NCBI RefSeq assembly: GCF_022538115.1
Contig: NZ_JAKZAL010000003.1
Span: forward strand, 310,001 to 374,000
Direction of reading: 5' to 3'
DNA from: Cognataquiflexum rubidum
Lineage (GTDB): Bacteria; Bacteroidota; Bacteroidia; Cytophagales; Cyclobacteriaceae
DNA: 64,000 nucleotides
Shown here: piece by piece, positions 9,316 through 16,849 of the stretch
Numbering within the stretch: the stretch's first letter is position 1
Layout: each line of letters starts with the position of its first letter
Position numbers and translations under genes: made by a program
The notes under the pieces: model-generated
The model's input: the letters and a program-made list of their open reading frames with translations, nothing else
Databases searched by the model: none
What the model was told of the DNA's origin: nothing

Positions 9316-9590
9316 AGTTTTAGTTCGGTTTGTTGTAATTCGGAAATTAAATCCTGCAGTTTTTTATCTGAAAAATCTTTGGGGCTGAACCCCAACTCTT
9401 TGATAATATCGAGCAAGGCATTGATCTTGCCTTCTAAGGTATAATATTTATTGACGATGACGATCTTGTTTTCTTTGAGAACACAATATCCTGATTTGAA
9501 ATTTCCTTTTTCATACCTCAAAATATATTCTGATGAGGCAAAGAGATCTTCGATTTTGTCCAGAAAGTTTTTCGTGTATTTGACTGTCAT
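9312..9590 (-). CDS. Conserved small protein, unknown function
   Basis: 92-aa soluble protein (MTVKYTKNFLDKIEDL...) with no recognised motif. It reads as two helices flanking a short beta sheet (KSGYCVLKENKIVIVNKYYTL split around residues 33-53), ending in a charged helix. It sits between the stand-alone response regulator (15 bp upstream) and the MBL-fold gene (4-bp overlap), so it is clearly in the operon. I do not assign a function. Confidence 0.75.
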   Translation of the reverse strand: MTVKYTKNFLDKIEDLFASSEYILRYEKGNFKSGYCVLKENKIVIVNKYYTLEGKINALLDIIKELGFSPKDFSDKKLQDLISELQQTELKL

Positions 9591-9605
9591 TCCGGTTCTT
9601 TCTAT

Positions 9606-9983
9606 TTAAGAAAGGTGTTTTCTTACAGTTGCAAGTAACAAATCATAATCCAATGGTTTTTGGATATAATCATTGAGGCCGGCTTTTTTGAAATCATCCA
9701 GCGTATAGTTTTTGTAATTCCCTGTAATGGCGACGATCGGAATGCTTGCTTTATTTTTGTCCTCCAGGGCCCGGATGGTTTTGGTGCATTCTATCCCGTC
9801 CATGACAGGCATGTTGATATCCATCAAAATCAAATCAAAATCCTCATTCAAAAGTTTTTCCAAAACTTGTTTGCCGTTTTTGACAGCTGTAATTCTATAT
9901 TTCTCGAAAAGGAGTACGTTCTTGGTAAGGTTTATTATAACAGAACTGTCTTCTGCTACCAAAACTTTCTTATTTTCCGTCAT
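9606..9983 (-). CDS. Single-domain response regulator (CheY-like)
   Basis: 125-aa protein made of a receiver domain only. It has the acidic pair in VAEDSS, phosphoacceptor Asp55 in LILMDINMPVMDG, switch residues in VAITGN and Lys in YIQKPLDYDLL. With no output domain it probably acts as a phosphate shuttle or through protein contact. It overlaps the upstream receiver-HPt gene by 4 bp, which suggests the two are parts of one phosphorelay. No kinase gene is adjacent. Confidence 0.93.
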   Translation of the reverse strand: MTENKKVLVAEDSSVIINLTKNVLLFEKYRITAVKNGKQVLEKLLNEDFDLILMDINMPVMDGIECTKTIRALEDKNKASIPIVAITGNYKNYTLDDFKKAGLNDYIQKPLDYDLLLATVRKHLS

Positions 9984-10732
9984 GGATTAAGCAATTGAGA
10001 TGATTTGATTTTTGAACTAAATGACTGAATTAAGTCTGTCAAATATAAATATTCTTCCGTGGTATTCTCAAAGTTGGAAGATTTTATGTTTTTTTCAAAT
10101 TTTTGACAAAAATAGAAAATATCCATCGCGCCAAGCGTTCCGGAATTTCCCTTGATGATGTGGAGCTTTTCTCCTATTTCCGGAAAATTTTCTGAGGCTA
10201 TCAAAATCTGGATTTCACTTAACAAATTTATACTCTCTTGCACAAACTCCTCATATACCGACCTGATGTTATCCGCATTGTTAAATTTGAGCAGGGAAGT
10301 TACCACCTTGGGATCCAATTCCGAATCGGGAGTTTTTATATAATCTTCTGTTTTTGCGGGCTGTTCGGATTTTCGCAAATGCCTGTCAAGTGTTTCAAGT
10401 AGATTACGGGGTTTGATGGGTTTGGCAATAAAGTCATCAAACCCTGTCGAAATAAAATATTCCCGGTCACTATCATTGGCGTAAGCCGAAACCGCGATAA
10501 CGGGAATATTTGAAATTTTCTCGTTTTTGAGGATGTTTAAAGTGTTGATACCGTCTAAAGTTGGCATCTGAATATCCATCAATACAAGGTCATATTCTCC
10601 AGTCTTGATTTTTTCCAAAGCCTCGCTGCCATCAGATGCGGTTCCAAATTGATATAGCTGACCGATGATATGCTCAAAAACTTTTCTATTGAGCGAATTG
10701 TCATCTACAATAAGTACCTTTTTGGTTTTCAT
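9980..10732 (-). CDS. Receiver-HPt protein (phosphorelay intermediate)
   Basis: 250-aa protein with an N-terminal receiver domain (Asp53 in LVLMDIQMPTLDG, IAVSAY, FIAKPIKP) and a C-terminal histidine phosphotransfer domain whose His191 lies in KLHIIKGNSGTLGA. I start at ATG 10732 (MKTKKVLIVDDN), since the open frame upstream to 10801 would overlap miaA and lacks similarity. It lacks kinase and output domains. It is the first gene of the minus-strand operon with a CheY-like regulator, an unknown, an MBL hydrolase and an NFACT protein. Confidence 0.92.
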   Translation of the reverse strand: MKTKKVLIVDDNSLNRKVFEHIIGQLYQFGTASDGSEALEKIKTGEYDLVLMDIQMPTLDGINTLNILKNEKISNIPVIAVSAYANDSDREYFISTGFDDFIAKPIKPRNLLETLDRHLRKSEQPAKTEDYIKTPDSELDPKVVTSLLKFNNADNIRSVYEEFVQESINLLSEIQILIASENFPEIGEKLHIIKGNSGTLGAMDIFYFCQKFEKNIKSSNFENTTEEYLYLTDLIQSFSSKIKSSQLLNP

Positions 10733-10741
10733 TATTGAATA

Positions 10742-11701
10742 TTGATAATTTTGATCCCGACTTATTGTATCCCAAAGACTTTGGAACCGAAAAATAAACA
10801 TTTATTGGTAATTGCTGGCCCTACTGCTGTGGGTAAAACGGAAATCTGCCTCCAACTTGCCGAAAAATTTCATACAGAAATCATTTCTTCTGATAGCCGA
10901 CAGTTTTACAGGGAGACCAATGTGGGTACAGCCAAGCCTTCAATTACTGAATTGGAACAGGTTCGGCACCATTTCATCAATTCACTCTCTATTTTTGATG
11001 CCTATGATGTCAAAAAGTTTGAAATGGACGCCATCAAACTTTTGGACCAACTATTTATCAAACACGATATAGTGATCATGACAGGAGGATCGGGGCTTTA
11101 TCTCGATGCTATCTGCTTTGGTTTTGATGAAATCCCAGACGTAAATCCCGCCATCAGAAAAGAACTGATTTTGGATTTTGAAAATTTGGGGATCCAAAAT
11201 TTACAATCGAGACTCCAAAAACTTGATCCTGATTATTTTGAGAAAGTGGATATCAACAATCCCCAAAGGCTGATGAGGGCATTGGAAGTATGTATCGGAA
11301 CAGGGAAAACGTATAGCTCATTTAGAAAAATGAAAAAAAACACCAGGCCTTTTAAGGTAATTTTGATAGGTCTGGAAAGGGAAAGGGAAGAGCTGTACCA
11401 AAGAATCGGTGAGCGGATGGATGGAATGATCGGCCAGGGGATTTTCGAGGAAGCTGAAAAATTATTTCCTTATAGGGATCTGAACGCTCTTCAGACGGTC
11501 GGCTATTCTGAGATTTTTGGGTTTTTGGAAGGGAATTATGACAGGGAAGAAGCTGTGAGGTTGTTGAAAAGGAATTCCCGTAGGTATGCTAAAAGGCAAA
11601 TGACCTGGTTCAAAAAATACGATCAGATGATTTGGTTCCATCCCTCGGACCTCAAAGGAATTACAGCCTTTGTTGAAAGTAAAATAGAACAAGGTCAGTG
11701 A
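10742..11701 (+). CDS. miaA: tRNA dimethylallyltransferase
   Basis: Transfers a dimethylallyl group to N6 of adenosine 37 in tRNAs that read codons starting with U. The P-loop GPTAVGKT is near residue 25, followed by SSDSRQFYRETNVGTAKP, GGSGLYLDAI, a swinging middle domain, and the C-terminal QTVGYSEIFGFLEG and KRNSRRYAKRQMTWFKK. It is 319 aa from ATG 10742; TTG 10781 is an alternative start closer to the family consensus, which would leave more room for the divergent promoters. The stop codon lies in the left arm of a hairpin (11691-11729). Confidence 0.95.
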   Translation: MIILIPTYCIPKTLEPKNKHLLVIAGPTAVGKTEICLQLAEKFHTEIISSDSRQFYRETNVGTAKPSITELEQVRHHFINSLSIFDAYDVKKFEMDAIKLLDQLFIKHDIVIMTGGSGLYLDAICFGFDEIPDVNPAIRKELILDFENLGIQNLQSRLQKLDPDYFEKVDINNPQRLMRALEVCIGTGKTYSSFRKMKKNTRPFKVILIGLEREREELYQRIGERMDGMIGQGIFEEAEKLFPYRDLNALQTVGYSEIFGFLEGNYDREEAVRLLKRNSRRYAKRQMTWFKKYDQMIWFHPSDLKGITAFVESKIEQGQ

Positions 11702-11729
11702 TTCAGGAATTTTTTAAATCACTGACCTT
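11691..11729. terminator. Hairpin spanning the miaA stop codon
   Basis: Perfect 13-base arms AAGGTCAGTGATT (11691-11703) and AATCACTGACCTT (11717-11729) with a 13-base loop. The miaA TGA at 11699-11701 is inside the left arm. It lies between convergent genes and may serve both as a terminator, though there is no strong T tract on the plus strand. Confidence 0.6.
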
Positions 11730-11758
11730 GGGTTAAAAGATTTTCTTTAATGGAACCA

Positions 11759-12130
11759 TCAACCAAGCGGTTTGTGTCCCATTACTTTGGCCACAAAGCT
11801 GTATGGTTTTTTCCCGATTAATTTATTGTATTGAGAAACGGTGATTTTTAAAGATTGAATTATTGGCCTGACTTCATTTTCAAATGTTGAATTGCCTTTA
11901 GGGCTATTTTCAGCTTTGGCTTTAGCGAATTCTTTTTCAATTTTTTTGAGGATAGCAGCATCAAGGCCAACTTCTTTTTTATGCACAATTCCCAATTTTT
12001 CTAATTCATCAAAGAAAGCTTGTTGGATTAGAAGGATCGATTTTTTTTTGGCTACCAGCGATTGGTTGACAACCAAAAAAAACAACCCAATAAAACAGGA
12101 AAGTGTAATGATAATAGGCAGATACCCCAT
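11759..12130 (-). CDS. Membrane-anchored LemA-like small protein
   Basis: 123-aa protein with one N-terminal membrane segment (IIITLSCFIGLFFLVV, residues ~6-21) and a helical soluble part. The C-terminal stretch YNKLIGKKPYSFVAKVMGHKP resembles the YN...P..I.A...G end of LemA proteins, but the protein is much shorter than LemA (about 190 aa). It lies 4 bp after the pfkA stop on the same strand, so it is probably co-transcribed with pfkA. The function is unknown and the LemA link is weak. Confidence 0.6.
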   Translation of the reverse strand: MGYLPIIITLSCFIGLFFLVVNQSLVAKKKSILLIQQAFFDELEKLGIVHKKEVGLDAAILKKIEKEFAKAKAENSPKGNSTFENEVRPIIQSLKITVSQYNKLIGKKPYSFVAKVMGHKPLG

Positions 12131-12134
12131 ATTT

Positions 12135-13109
12135 TTAAATACTTAATATTTCAATTAATTTCAAATGGTCGGGATTTAAGGCTTTGCTTTTTCCGATACA
12201 ATCAGCAAATGGCGTATATACGACCAGGCCGTTCATGACACCGGCCATACAGTTGGATTCTCCCGCGATCAACCCTTCAACAGCAGCCATTCCACACCTT
12301 GAAGCCAAAACCCTGTCCCTTGCTGTCGGTCTTCCGCCCCGCTGGATATGTCCTAATGTGGTGACTTTAAATTCTTTATCGGGATCATTTACTTTTTCCC
12401 GGACTTTTTCCATGATTTCTTCAGCACCGCCATCATCATCTCCTTCAGCTACCACGATGATGCTTGAGGATTTGGTTTTTCTCAGGTTTTTGAGGGATTT
12501 GACCACTGCCTTGAGGTCTGTGGAGGTTTCCGGGACCATTACAAATTCTGCCCCTCCGCCAATACCACACTCCACTGCAATGTAACCGCTGTCCCGCCCC
12601 ATCACTTCTATGAAGAAAATCCTGTCGTGGGCCGCAGCAGTATCCCTGATTTTGTCGATTGCATCCAAAGCGGTATTTACCGCCGTATCAAATCCTATGG
12701 TATAATCGGTGCCATAGATGTCATTATCGATTGTACCCGGACAGCCGATAATAGGAATTCCGTATTCTTCAAAAAATATCTTTCCACCGGTGAAAGTGCC
12801 ATCACCTCCGATTGCGACCAAGCCTTCGATACCGTTGGCTTTCAGCTGTTCATAGGCTTTTGCTCTTCCTTCTTTTGTCTTGAATTCATCGCTTCGGGCA
12901 GTTTTTAGGATAGTTCCTCCACGTTGGATGATATTGCTTACAGAGTGGGATTGCATCTTTTTGATGTTTCCGTTGATCATCCCGTCATAACCGTATGTAA
13001 TACCATATACTTCCAAATCTCTAAAAATTGCTGTTCTGACCACAGCCCTGATGCAGGCATTCATCCCCGGGGCATCACCTCCAGACGTGTATACGGCTAT
13101 TCTTTTCAT
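12135..13109 (-). CDS. pfkA: ATP-dependent 6-phosphofructokinase
   Basis: Phosphorylates fructose 6-phosphate in glycolysis. It is 324 aa from ATG 13109 (MKRIAVYTSGGDAPGMN), the usual bacterial size; the open frame up to 13166 lacks family similarity. Key segments are SGGDAPGMN, AIGGDGTFTGG, GCPGTIDND (catalytic Asp region), EVMGRDSGYIA and GHIQRGGRPTARDR. The Gly after the GGDG loop argues for ATP rather than pyrophosphate as donor. It is followed by the LemA-like gene. Confidence 0.96.
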   Translation of the reverse strand: MKRIAVYTSGGDAPGMNACIRAVVRTAIFRDLEVYGITYGYDGMINGNIKKMQSHSVSNIIQRGGTILKTARSDEFKTKEGRAKAYEQLKANGIEGLVAIGGDGTFTGGKIFFEEYGIPIIGCPGTIDNDIYGTDYTIGFDTAVNTALDAIDKIRDTAAAHDRIFFIEVMGRDSGYIAVECGIGGGAEFVMVPETSTDLKAVVKSLKNLRKTKSSSIIVVAEGDDDGGAEEIMEKVREKVNDPDKEFKVTTLGHIQRGGRPTARDRVLASRCGMAAVEGLIAGESNCMAGVMNGLVVYTPFADCIGKSKALNPDHLKLIEILSI

Positions 13110-13305
13110 ATTTAATAGGTTTTCAAAACTCAAAAATACGCTTATTTGGGTGTCATTGTAATACAATCCGAAAATCTTTTGAATTGTTCATGTTTCTTCA
13201 TCTGTTTGTTTCTTACAGAAAAAATAATGCAAGATTATATCGAATCAGGAAAAATTTGGCTTTTAAAAAAGTCTTGTTTCTGGTCTCTTTGTTTTTTCAA
13301 AACAA

Positions 13306-13340
13306 CCGTCACCCTGAAAGTCTGACTTTGAGGATGACGG
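13306..13340. terminator. Long imperfect hairpin downstream of ssb
   Basis: Arms 13306-13322 and 13324-13340 pair at 15 of 17 positions around a single central T; the mismatches are at 13312/13334 and 13316/13330. It begins 15 bp after the ssb stop on the minus strand. It could terminate ssb, but no clean T tract follows. It also resembles dispersed CCGTCA...TGACGG hairpins known from intergenic DNA of this phylum. Confidence 0.6.
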
Positions 13341-13354
13341 CGGGTTTTGGTGGA

Positions 13355-13702
13355 TCAGGCGGAAGTTACTTTTTCACCCAGGAGCAATACCTCTTCAGCC
13401 ACTACCTCAGTAATATATTTCTTTTGGCCATCCTTGTCTTCGTAGGACCTGTTGGTAAGCTTGCCTTCAATCGCAATTTCAGAGCCTTTGTCAGTATATT
13501 TTTCTATGACTTCGGCGGCGTTTCCCCAGGCGATGATGTTATGCCAAGTGGTTTCTTCTACTTTTTCCCCTTTTGCATTTTTAAAAACATCCTTTGTAGC
13601 AATGCTGAAGAATGCCTTTAATTTTCCTGAATCAAAGCGTTTTGTTTCTGCTTTGGCACCCAATCTCCCGATCAGTTGTACCTTGTTTCTCATGTTGCCC
13701 AT
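13355..13702 (-). CDS. ssb: Short single-stranded DNA-binding protein
   Basis: 115-aa OB-fold protein with SSB hallmarks: NKVQLIGRLGAKAE, FSIATKD, TTWHNIIAWGNAAEVIEKYTDKGSEIAIEGKL and RSYEDKDGQKKYITEVVAEEVLLLG. The start is MGNMRNKVQ at 13702 or three codons later. It ends shortly after the OB fold (GEKVTSA) and lacks the acidic DDDIPF-like tip through which the main SSB recruits repair partners. It is therefore more likely a second, specialised SSB than the sole housekeeping one. It is monocistronic. Confidence 0.93.
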   Translation of the reverse strand: MGNMRNKVQLIGRLGAKAETKRFDSGKLKAFFSIATKDVFKNAKGEKVEETTWHNIIAWGNAAEVIEKYTDKGSEIAIEGKLTNRSYEDKDGQKKYITEVVAEEVLLLGEKVTSA

Positions 13703-14143
13703 GTTTTTTTTGTTTTGGTTTGGAAAGAATACATGTTGCCGGTTTTGTTTGGCAATGAGTCAAAGGTCTGCAGGGAAAAATGGCTTAGTCGGTATTTTGT
13801 CGTTTCTAGTCGATTATAAGCGTTTGTGAAACGGATATCTCCAACCCTGATACTTGTTCTGTTCTCTTTTGATCTGGAACAGGAAAAAGATCAAGTCCAG
13901 ATTTTGACATTCATTATTATCAGTAAATACCTGCTCAAAAAATCAAATTCTAATATTTTTTGGTATTAAAGCATTTAAAATCAGGATATAAGTTTTATTT
14001 TCTACTGTAAATTGTCTAAATTTAAGGAAGATCGAAAGCTTCATTTAGTTTTTAACTCAATTGTTTTTTTGTGATTTGGTTCTCGCTTGGGCGGGATTTT
14101 ATGAAGTAGAATAAAATAGTCAAAAATTTAATTTTTAATTAAA
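13703..14143. other. Intergenic gap, nothing decisive
   Basis: 441 bp between the divergent ssb and the C1 peptidase gene. It is AT-rich and must hold both promoters. A 6-bp inverted pair TTGATC / GATCAA is present near 13867-13892. No gene, strong hairpin or repeat shared with other gaps was seen. Confidence 0.4.
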
Positions 14144-15016
14144 ATGGAAACCCAATATACTTTTGGTTGGCAAAAGGACCTTCCTGACTTTCGTGACTTT
14201 AATGACCAAACCCCTGTGATAGTAGCATCATTTGAATTGATGGACAAAGTCAAAAAAACCAGAAAAAAATCTATTCCTTCCCATATTGATCTAAGAGAGT
14301 TTTGTTCACCTGTCCATGACCAATCCACCATAGGGTCTTGTACTGCACAGGCAGCAGTCAGTCTGATTGAATACCTCGAAATCAAAGCCTATGGCAAACA
14401 TATGGATTTTTCAAGGCTATTTCTCTACAAAAGTACTAGAAACCTGCTCGGTTGGAAAGGGGACCGCGGGGCGTACCTCAGGACCACTATCGGAGCCTTG
14501 GCTTTGTTTGGGGTACCTCCGGAGCAATTTTATCCCTACGTCATCAGTAAGTACGAAGATGAACCAACAGCATTCCTTTATTCATTGGCAAAGAATTTTT
14601 CAGCTTTGAATTATTTCAGGCTGGATACACCCGGAAAATCTACTTCGGATTTATTAGCTTCTGTAAAGGAAAGCCTTTCTAAGGGACTCCCGCTCGTTTT
14701 TGGATTTTCGGTATATGATTCGATTAATCAGGTCGAAAATTCTGGAAAGATTCCATTTCCTTTGGTTTCAGACAGGAGTTTGGGTGGGCACGCAGTTTTG
14801 GCTGTCGGCTATGATAACAACATGGAAATCAAACATAAGAGACCGGGATCCCCCACAACTAAGGGAGCGATACTGATTCAGAATTCTTGGGGGACGTCTT
14901 GGGGGGATGCCGGTTTTGGATGGTTACCTTATGAATTTGTGAATAGAGGACTTGCAGTAGACTGGTGGAGCATTATCAATAAAAGCTATGTGGAGACCGC
15001 CCAGTTTGGAATTTAG
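14144..15016 (+). CDS. Papain-family (C1) cysteine peptidase without signal peptide
   Basis: 290-aa papain-like peptidase. The oxyanion Gln60 and nucleophile Cys66 lie in HDQSTIGSCTAQAA, the catalytic His216 in LGGHAVLAVGYDN and Asn247 in ILIQNSWGTSWGDAGFGW. The N-terminus (METQYTFGWQKDLPDFRDF) is hydrophilic, with no Sec signal, lipobox or large propeptide; the 45 residues before the core may act as a short pro-region. The next gene, 53 bp downstream, encodes a chagasin-type inhibitor specific for this peptidase class, and a serine protease follows. The substrate and location are unknown; a cytoplasmic or non-classically exported enzyme is implied. Confidence 0.92.
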   Translation: METQYTFGWQKDLPDFRDFNDQTPVIVASFELMDKVKKTRKKSIPSHIDLREFCSPVHDQSTIGSCTAQAAVSLIEYLEIKAYGKHMDFSRLFLYKSTRNLLGWKGDRGAYLRTTIGALALFGVPPEQFYPYVISKYEDEPTAFLYSLAKNFSALNYFRLDTPGKSTSDLLASVKESLSKGLPLVFGFSVYDSINQVENSGKIPFPLVSDRSLGGHAVLAVGYDNNMEIKHKRPGSPTTKGAILIQNSWGTSWGDAGFGWLPYEFVNRGLAVDWWSIINKSYVETAQFGI

Positions 15017-15069
15017 TTTTGATTGAATTTAAGACATCAAGTTATGATGACTAGGTAAAATAAACCCAA

Positions 15070-15408
15070 ATGAAAACACCCATGGAGAACAGGATTCTAG
15101 AAATCAATGAAAATTGGCATGGGCAGACTGTAACTTTGAACAAGGGTGATTATTTGAATATTAAACTAATTGAAAATCCATCTACCGGATTTTCTTGGGA
15201 AATTTCAGAAATGGACGATACCCAGTTTAAGGTAACCGAAGATACCGTCAGCAATCAGATGAAGGGTGAATTTGGCGCAAGCATCGAAAAAGTGATCCAA
15301 CTAAAGGCCTTAAAATCAGGCATAAGTAGCCTTGAAATCATATATAAAAGGCCATGGGAAAAGGGTAGTCAAGAGAATAAAATATTTATAGAATTGGTTG
15401 TGCAATGA
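15070..15408 (+). CDS. Chagasin-type cysteine protease inhibitor (I42)
   Basis: 112-aa immunoglobulin-like inhibitor of papain-family peptidases. The three inhibitory loops of family I42 are recognisable: NPSTGF (residues 36-41; consensus NPTTGY/F), GEFGA (66-70; consensus GxGG-like, degenerate) and RPWE (94-97; consensus RPW). There is no signal peptide. It lies between the C1 peptidase and the serine protease genes, so it probably protects the cell from, or controls, the neighbouring peptidase. The pairing of enzyme and inhibitor is seen in sequence; the actual inhibition is inferred. Confidence 0.9.
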   Translation: MKTPMENRILEINENWHGQTVTLNKGDYLNIKLIENPSTGFSWEISEMDDTQFKVTEDTVSNQMKGEFGASIEKVIQLKALKSGISSLEIIYKRPWEKGSQENKIFIELVVQ

Positions 15409-15463
15409 TAATTTAGAATAGAGACTAAACATATTTTTAACATATAAACCAAAATAAATAGCC

Positions 15464-16447
15464 ATGAAAAAAAAAGTTAGCGAAACCGCAAAAGTTGAAA
15501 GTGAATTATTGGAAAGCCACAGTGCTGTTTCCAACGACAATGATCAAAAAGTGTCTTTAGAATCTTCTTTTCAAGGGATGTCCCTCGAATCCGTAGAAGC
15601 AGAAAGTAAAGGTACAGAGGAGATAGCCGCCGGTTCGACTGCATCAAAGGAGTCAGGTATAGAATCTTCCTCCGGCCAATCAATCGAATCTTTTGAATTG
15701 GACGCTTGGTATGGAAGCTTTCCGGAGGATCTGAAAGAATTCCGTGAATTCAGAAGTCCGGATGCTTTGGAAGTAATCATTGGGGCAGATGACAGAACCA
15801 GAATCAATCCGACAACAGCCTATCCATGGAGGGCAATCTGTTCTTTATTGATCCGCACAAAAACCGGTAAGAATTATATTGGAACTGGATGGTTTGTAGG
15901 GCCGAGGACAGTTATCACAGCCGGACATTGTATTTACCTTCACAATGAAGGAGGTTGGCCACAAAGTGTAGAAGTTATTCCCGGAAGAAATGGAACTTTG
16001 CGACCATATGGTTCTGCTTCCTCTAGCACATTTAGGAGCGTAACAGGGTGGACACAAAACAAAGACAGAAACTTTGATTATGGTGCGATAATTCTTCCAT
16101 TGTCTGCTAATCTGGGTAATACTGTGGGGTATTTCGGGTATGGAATCAAGAATGATGCTTTCTTAAAAAGCCTGACATTGAACCTCAGCGGGTATCCGGG
16201 AGATAAAGATGGCGGATCAACACAATGGTTTCATTCTAGGTTGGCAAAGAGCGTTTCGACAAGGGTTATCACCTATGATATCGATACCATGGGGGGACAA
16301 AGTGGCTCTCCGGTCTGGTACAAAGACGGGAATTCAAGGTATGCAGTAGGTATTCACACCAACGGTCATTCTACCGGTAATTCAGCAACAAGAATAGTGC
16401 AGGCTGTTTTTGACAACATCCAAACCTGGAAGCAACAGGGAATGTAA
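15464..16447 (+). CDS. V8/glutamyl-endopeptidase-like serine protease
   Basis: 327-aa trypsin-fold protease. The catalytic triad is His155 (ITAGHC), Asp205 (NFDYGAI) and Ser280 (GGQSGSPVW). The segment VIIGADDRTRI at 104-114 matches the mature N-terminus of Bacillus glutamyl endopeptidases, so residues 1-~103, rich in Ser, Glu and Lys, look like a propeptide that must be removed. There is no Sec signal at the start (MKKKVSETAKVESE). The neighbouring C1 peptidase could be the activator, but that is speculation. It is followed by a hairpin at 16464-16512. Confidence 0.9.
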   Translation: MKKKVSETAKVESELLESHSAVSNDNDQKVSLESSFQGMSLESVEAESKGTEEIAAGSTASKESGIESSSGQSIESFELDAWYGSFPEDLKEFREFRSPDALEVIIGADDRTRINPTTAYPWRAICSLLIRTKTGKNYIGTGWFVGPRTVITAGHCIYLHNEGGWPQSVEVIPGRNGTLRPYGSASSSTFRSVTGWTQNKDRNFDYGAIILPLSANLGNTVGYFGYGIKNDAFLKSLTLNLSGYPGDKDGGSTQWFHSRLAKSVSTRVITYDIDTMGGQSGSPVWYKDGNSRYAVGIHTNGHSTGNSATRIVQAVFDNIQTWKQQGM

Positions 16448-16463
16448 ATTCAAATTCAAAGAG

Positions 16464-16514
16464 AAAAAGGCCTTAATCATGAAATCCAAAATTTCTGTTT
16501 TGAGGTCTTTTTCT
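16464..16514 (+). terminator. Terminator-like hairpin after the serine protease
   Basis: Arms AAAAAGGCCTTAA (16464-16476) and TTGAGGTCTTTTT (16500-16512) pair over 13 positions with two G-U pairs and end in five T. It may attenuate reading into the 79-aa gene that starts at 16540. Confidence 0.65.
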
Positions 16515-16539
16515 ATTTAATTCCTAATTTTGTTATGAA

Positions 16540-16779
16540 ATGGAAATAAAAGGCAAAGTCCTCGCAAAAGAAGGGGCGCCTATAGAAGGTGCAACAGTAA
16601 TGGTCGTAGATGGGCCAGGTTCCTGGAGTGACATGGCAGCAATCACCTCAAAGACCGGAGAATTTTCCTTGGATGTCAATGAGGCAGGAGTTTTTAAAGT
16701 CAGTGTATTTTTTAATAATCAGAGTAAAAATTATTCACTTGAACCCTCAAGTAAAAACCAAGAAATCGTATTTAAGTAA
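16540..16779 (+). CDS. Small carboxypeptidase-regulatory-like beta-sandwich protein
   Basis: 79-aa protein consisting of one domain of the carboxypeptidase-regulatory (CarboxypepD_reg/transthyretin-like) type: MEIKGKVLAKEGAPIEGATV, then TSKTGEFSLDV and a final beta strand NQEIVFK. There is no signal peptide and no other domain, which is unusual because this module normally sits in exported multi-domain proteins. It follows the leaderless C1 peptidase, inhibitor and serine protease genes and may be a fourth member of the set. It could serve as a binding adaptor; the function is unknown. Confidence 0.75.
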   Translation: MEIKGKVLAKEGAPIEGATVMVVDGPGSWSDMAAITSKTGEFSLDVNEAGVFKVSVFFNNQSKNYSLEPSSKNQEIVFK

Positions 16780-16849
16780 TTGGGATGAAATTTGCTTTTG
16801 AAAATTATTAGATTGCCTGACAAATGACCATCAACCAATCTGACATAAT

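Noticed and set aside
13184-13621. Open frame opposite ssb
   Set aside because: It is antisense to ssb and its hairpin, with no signature of a real protein.
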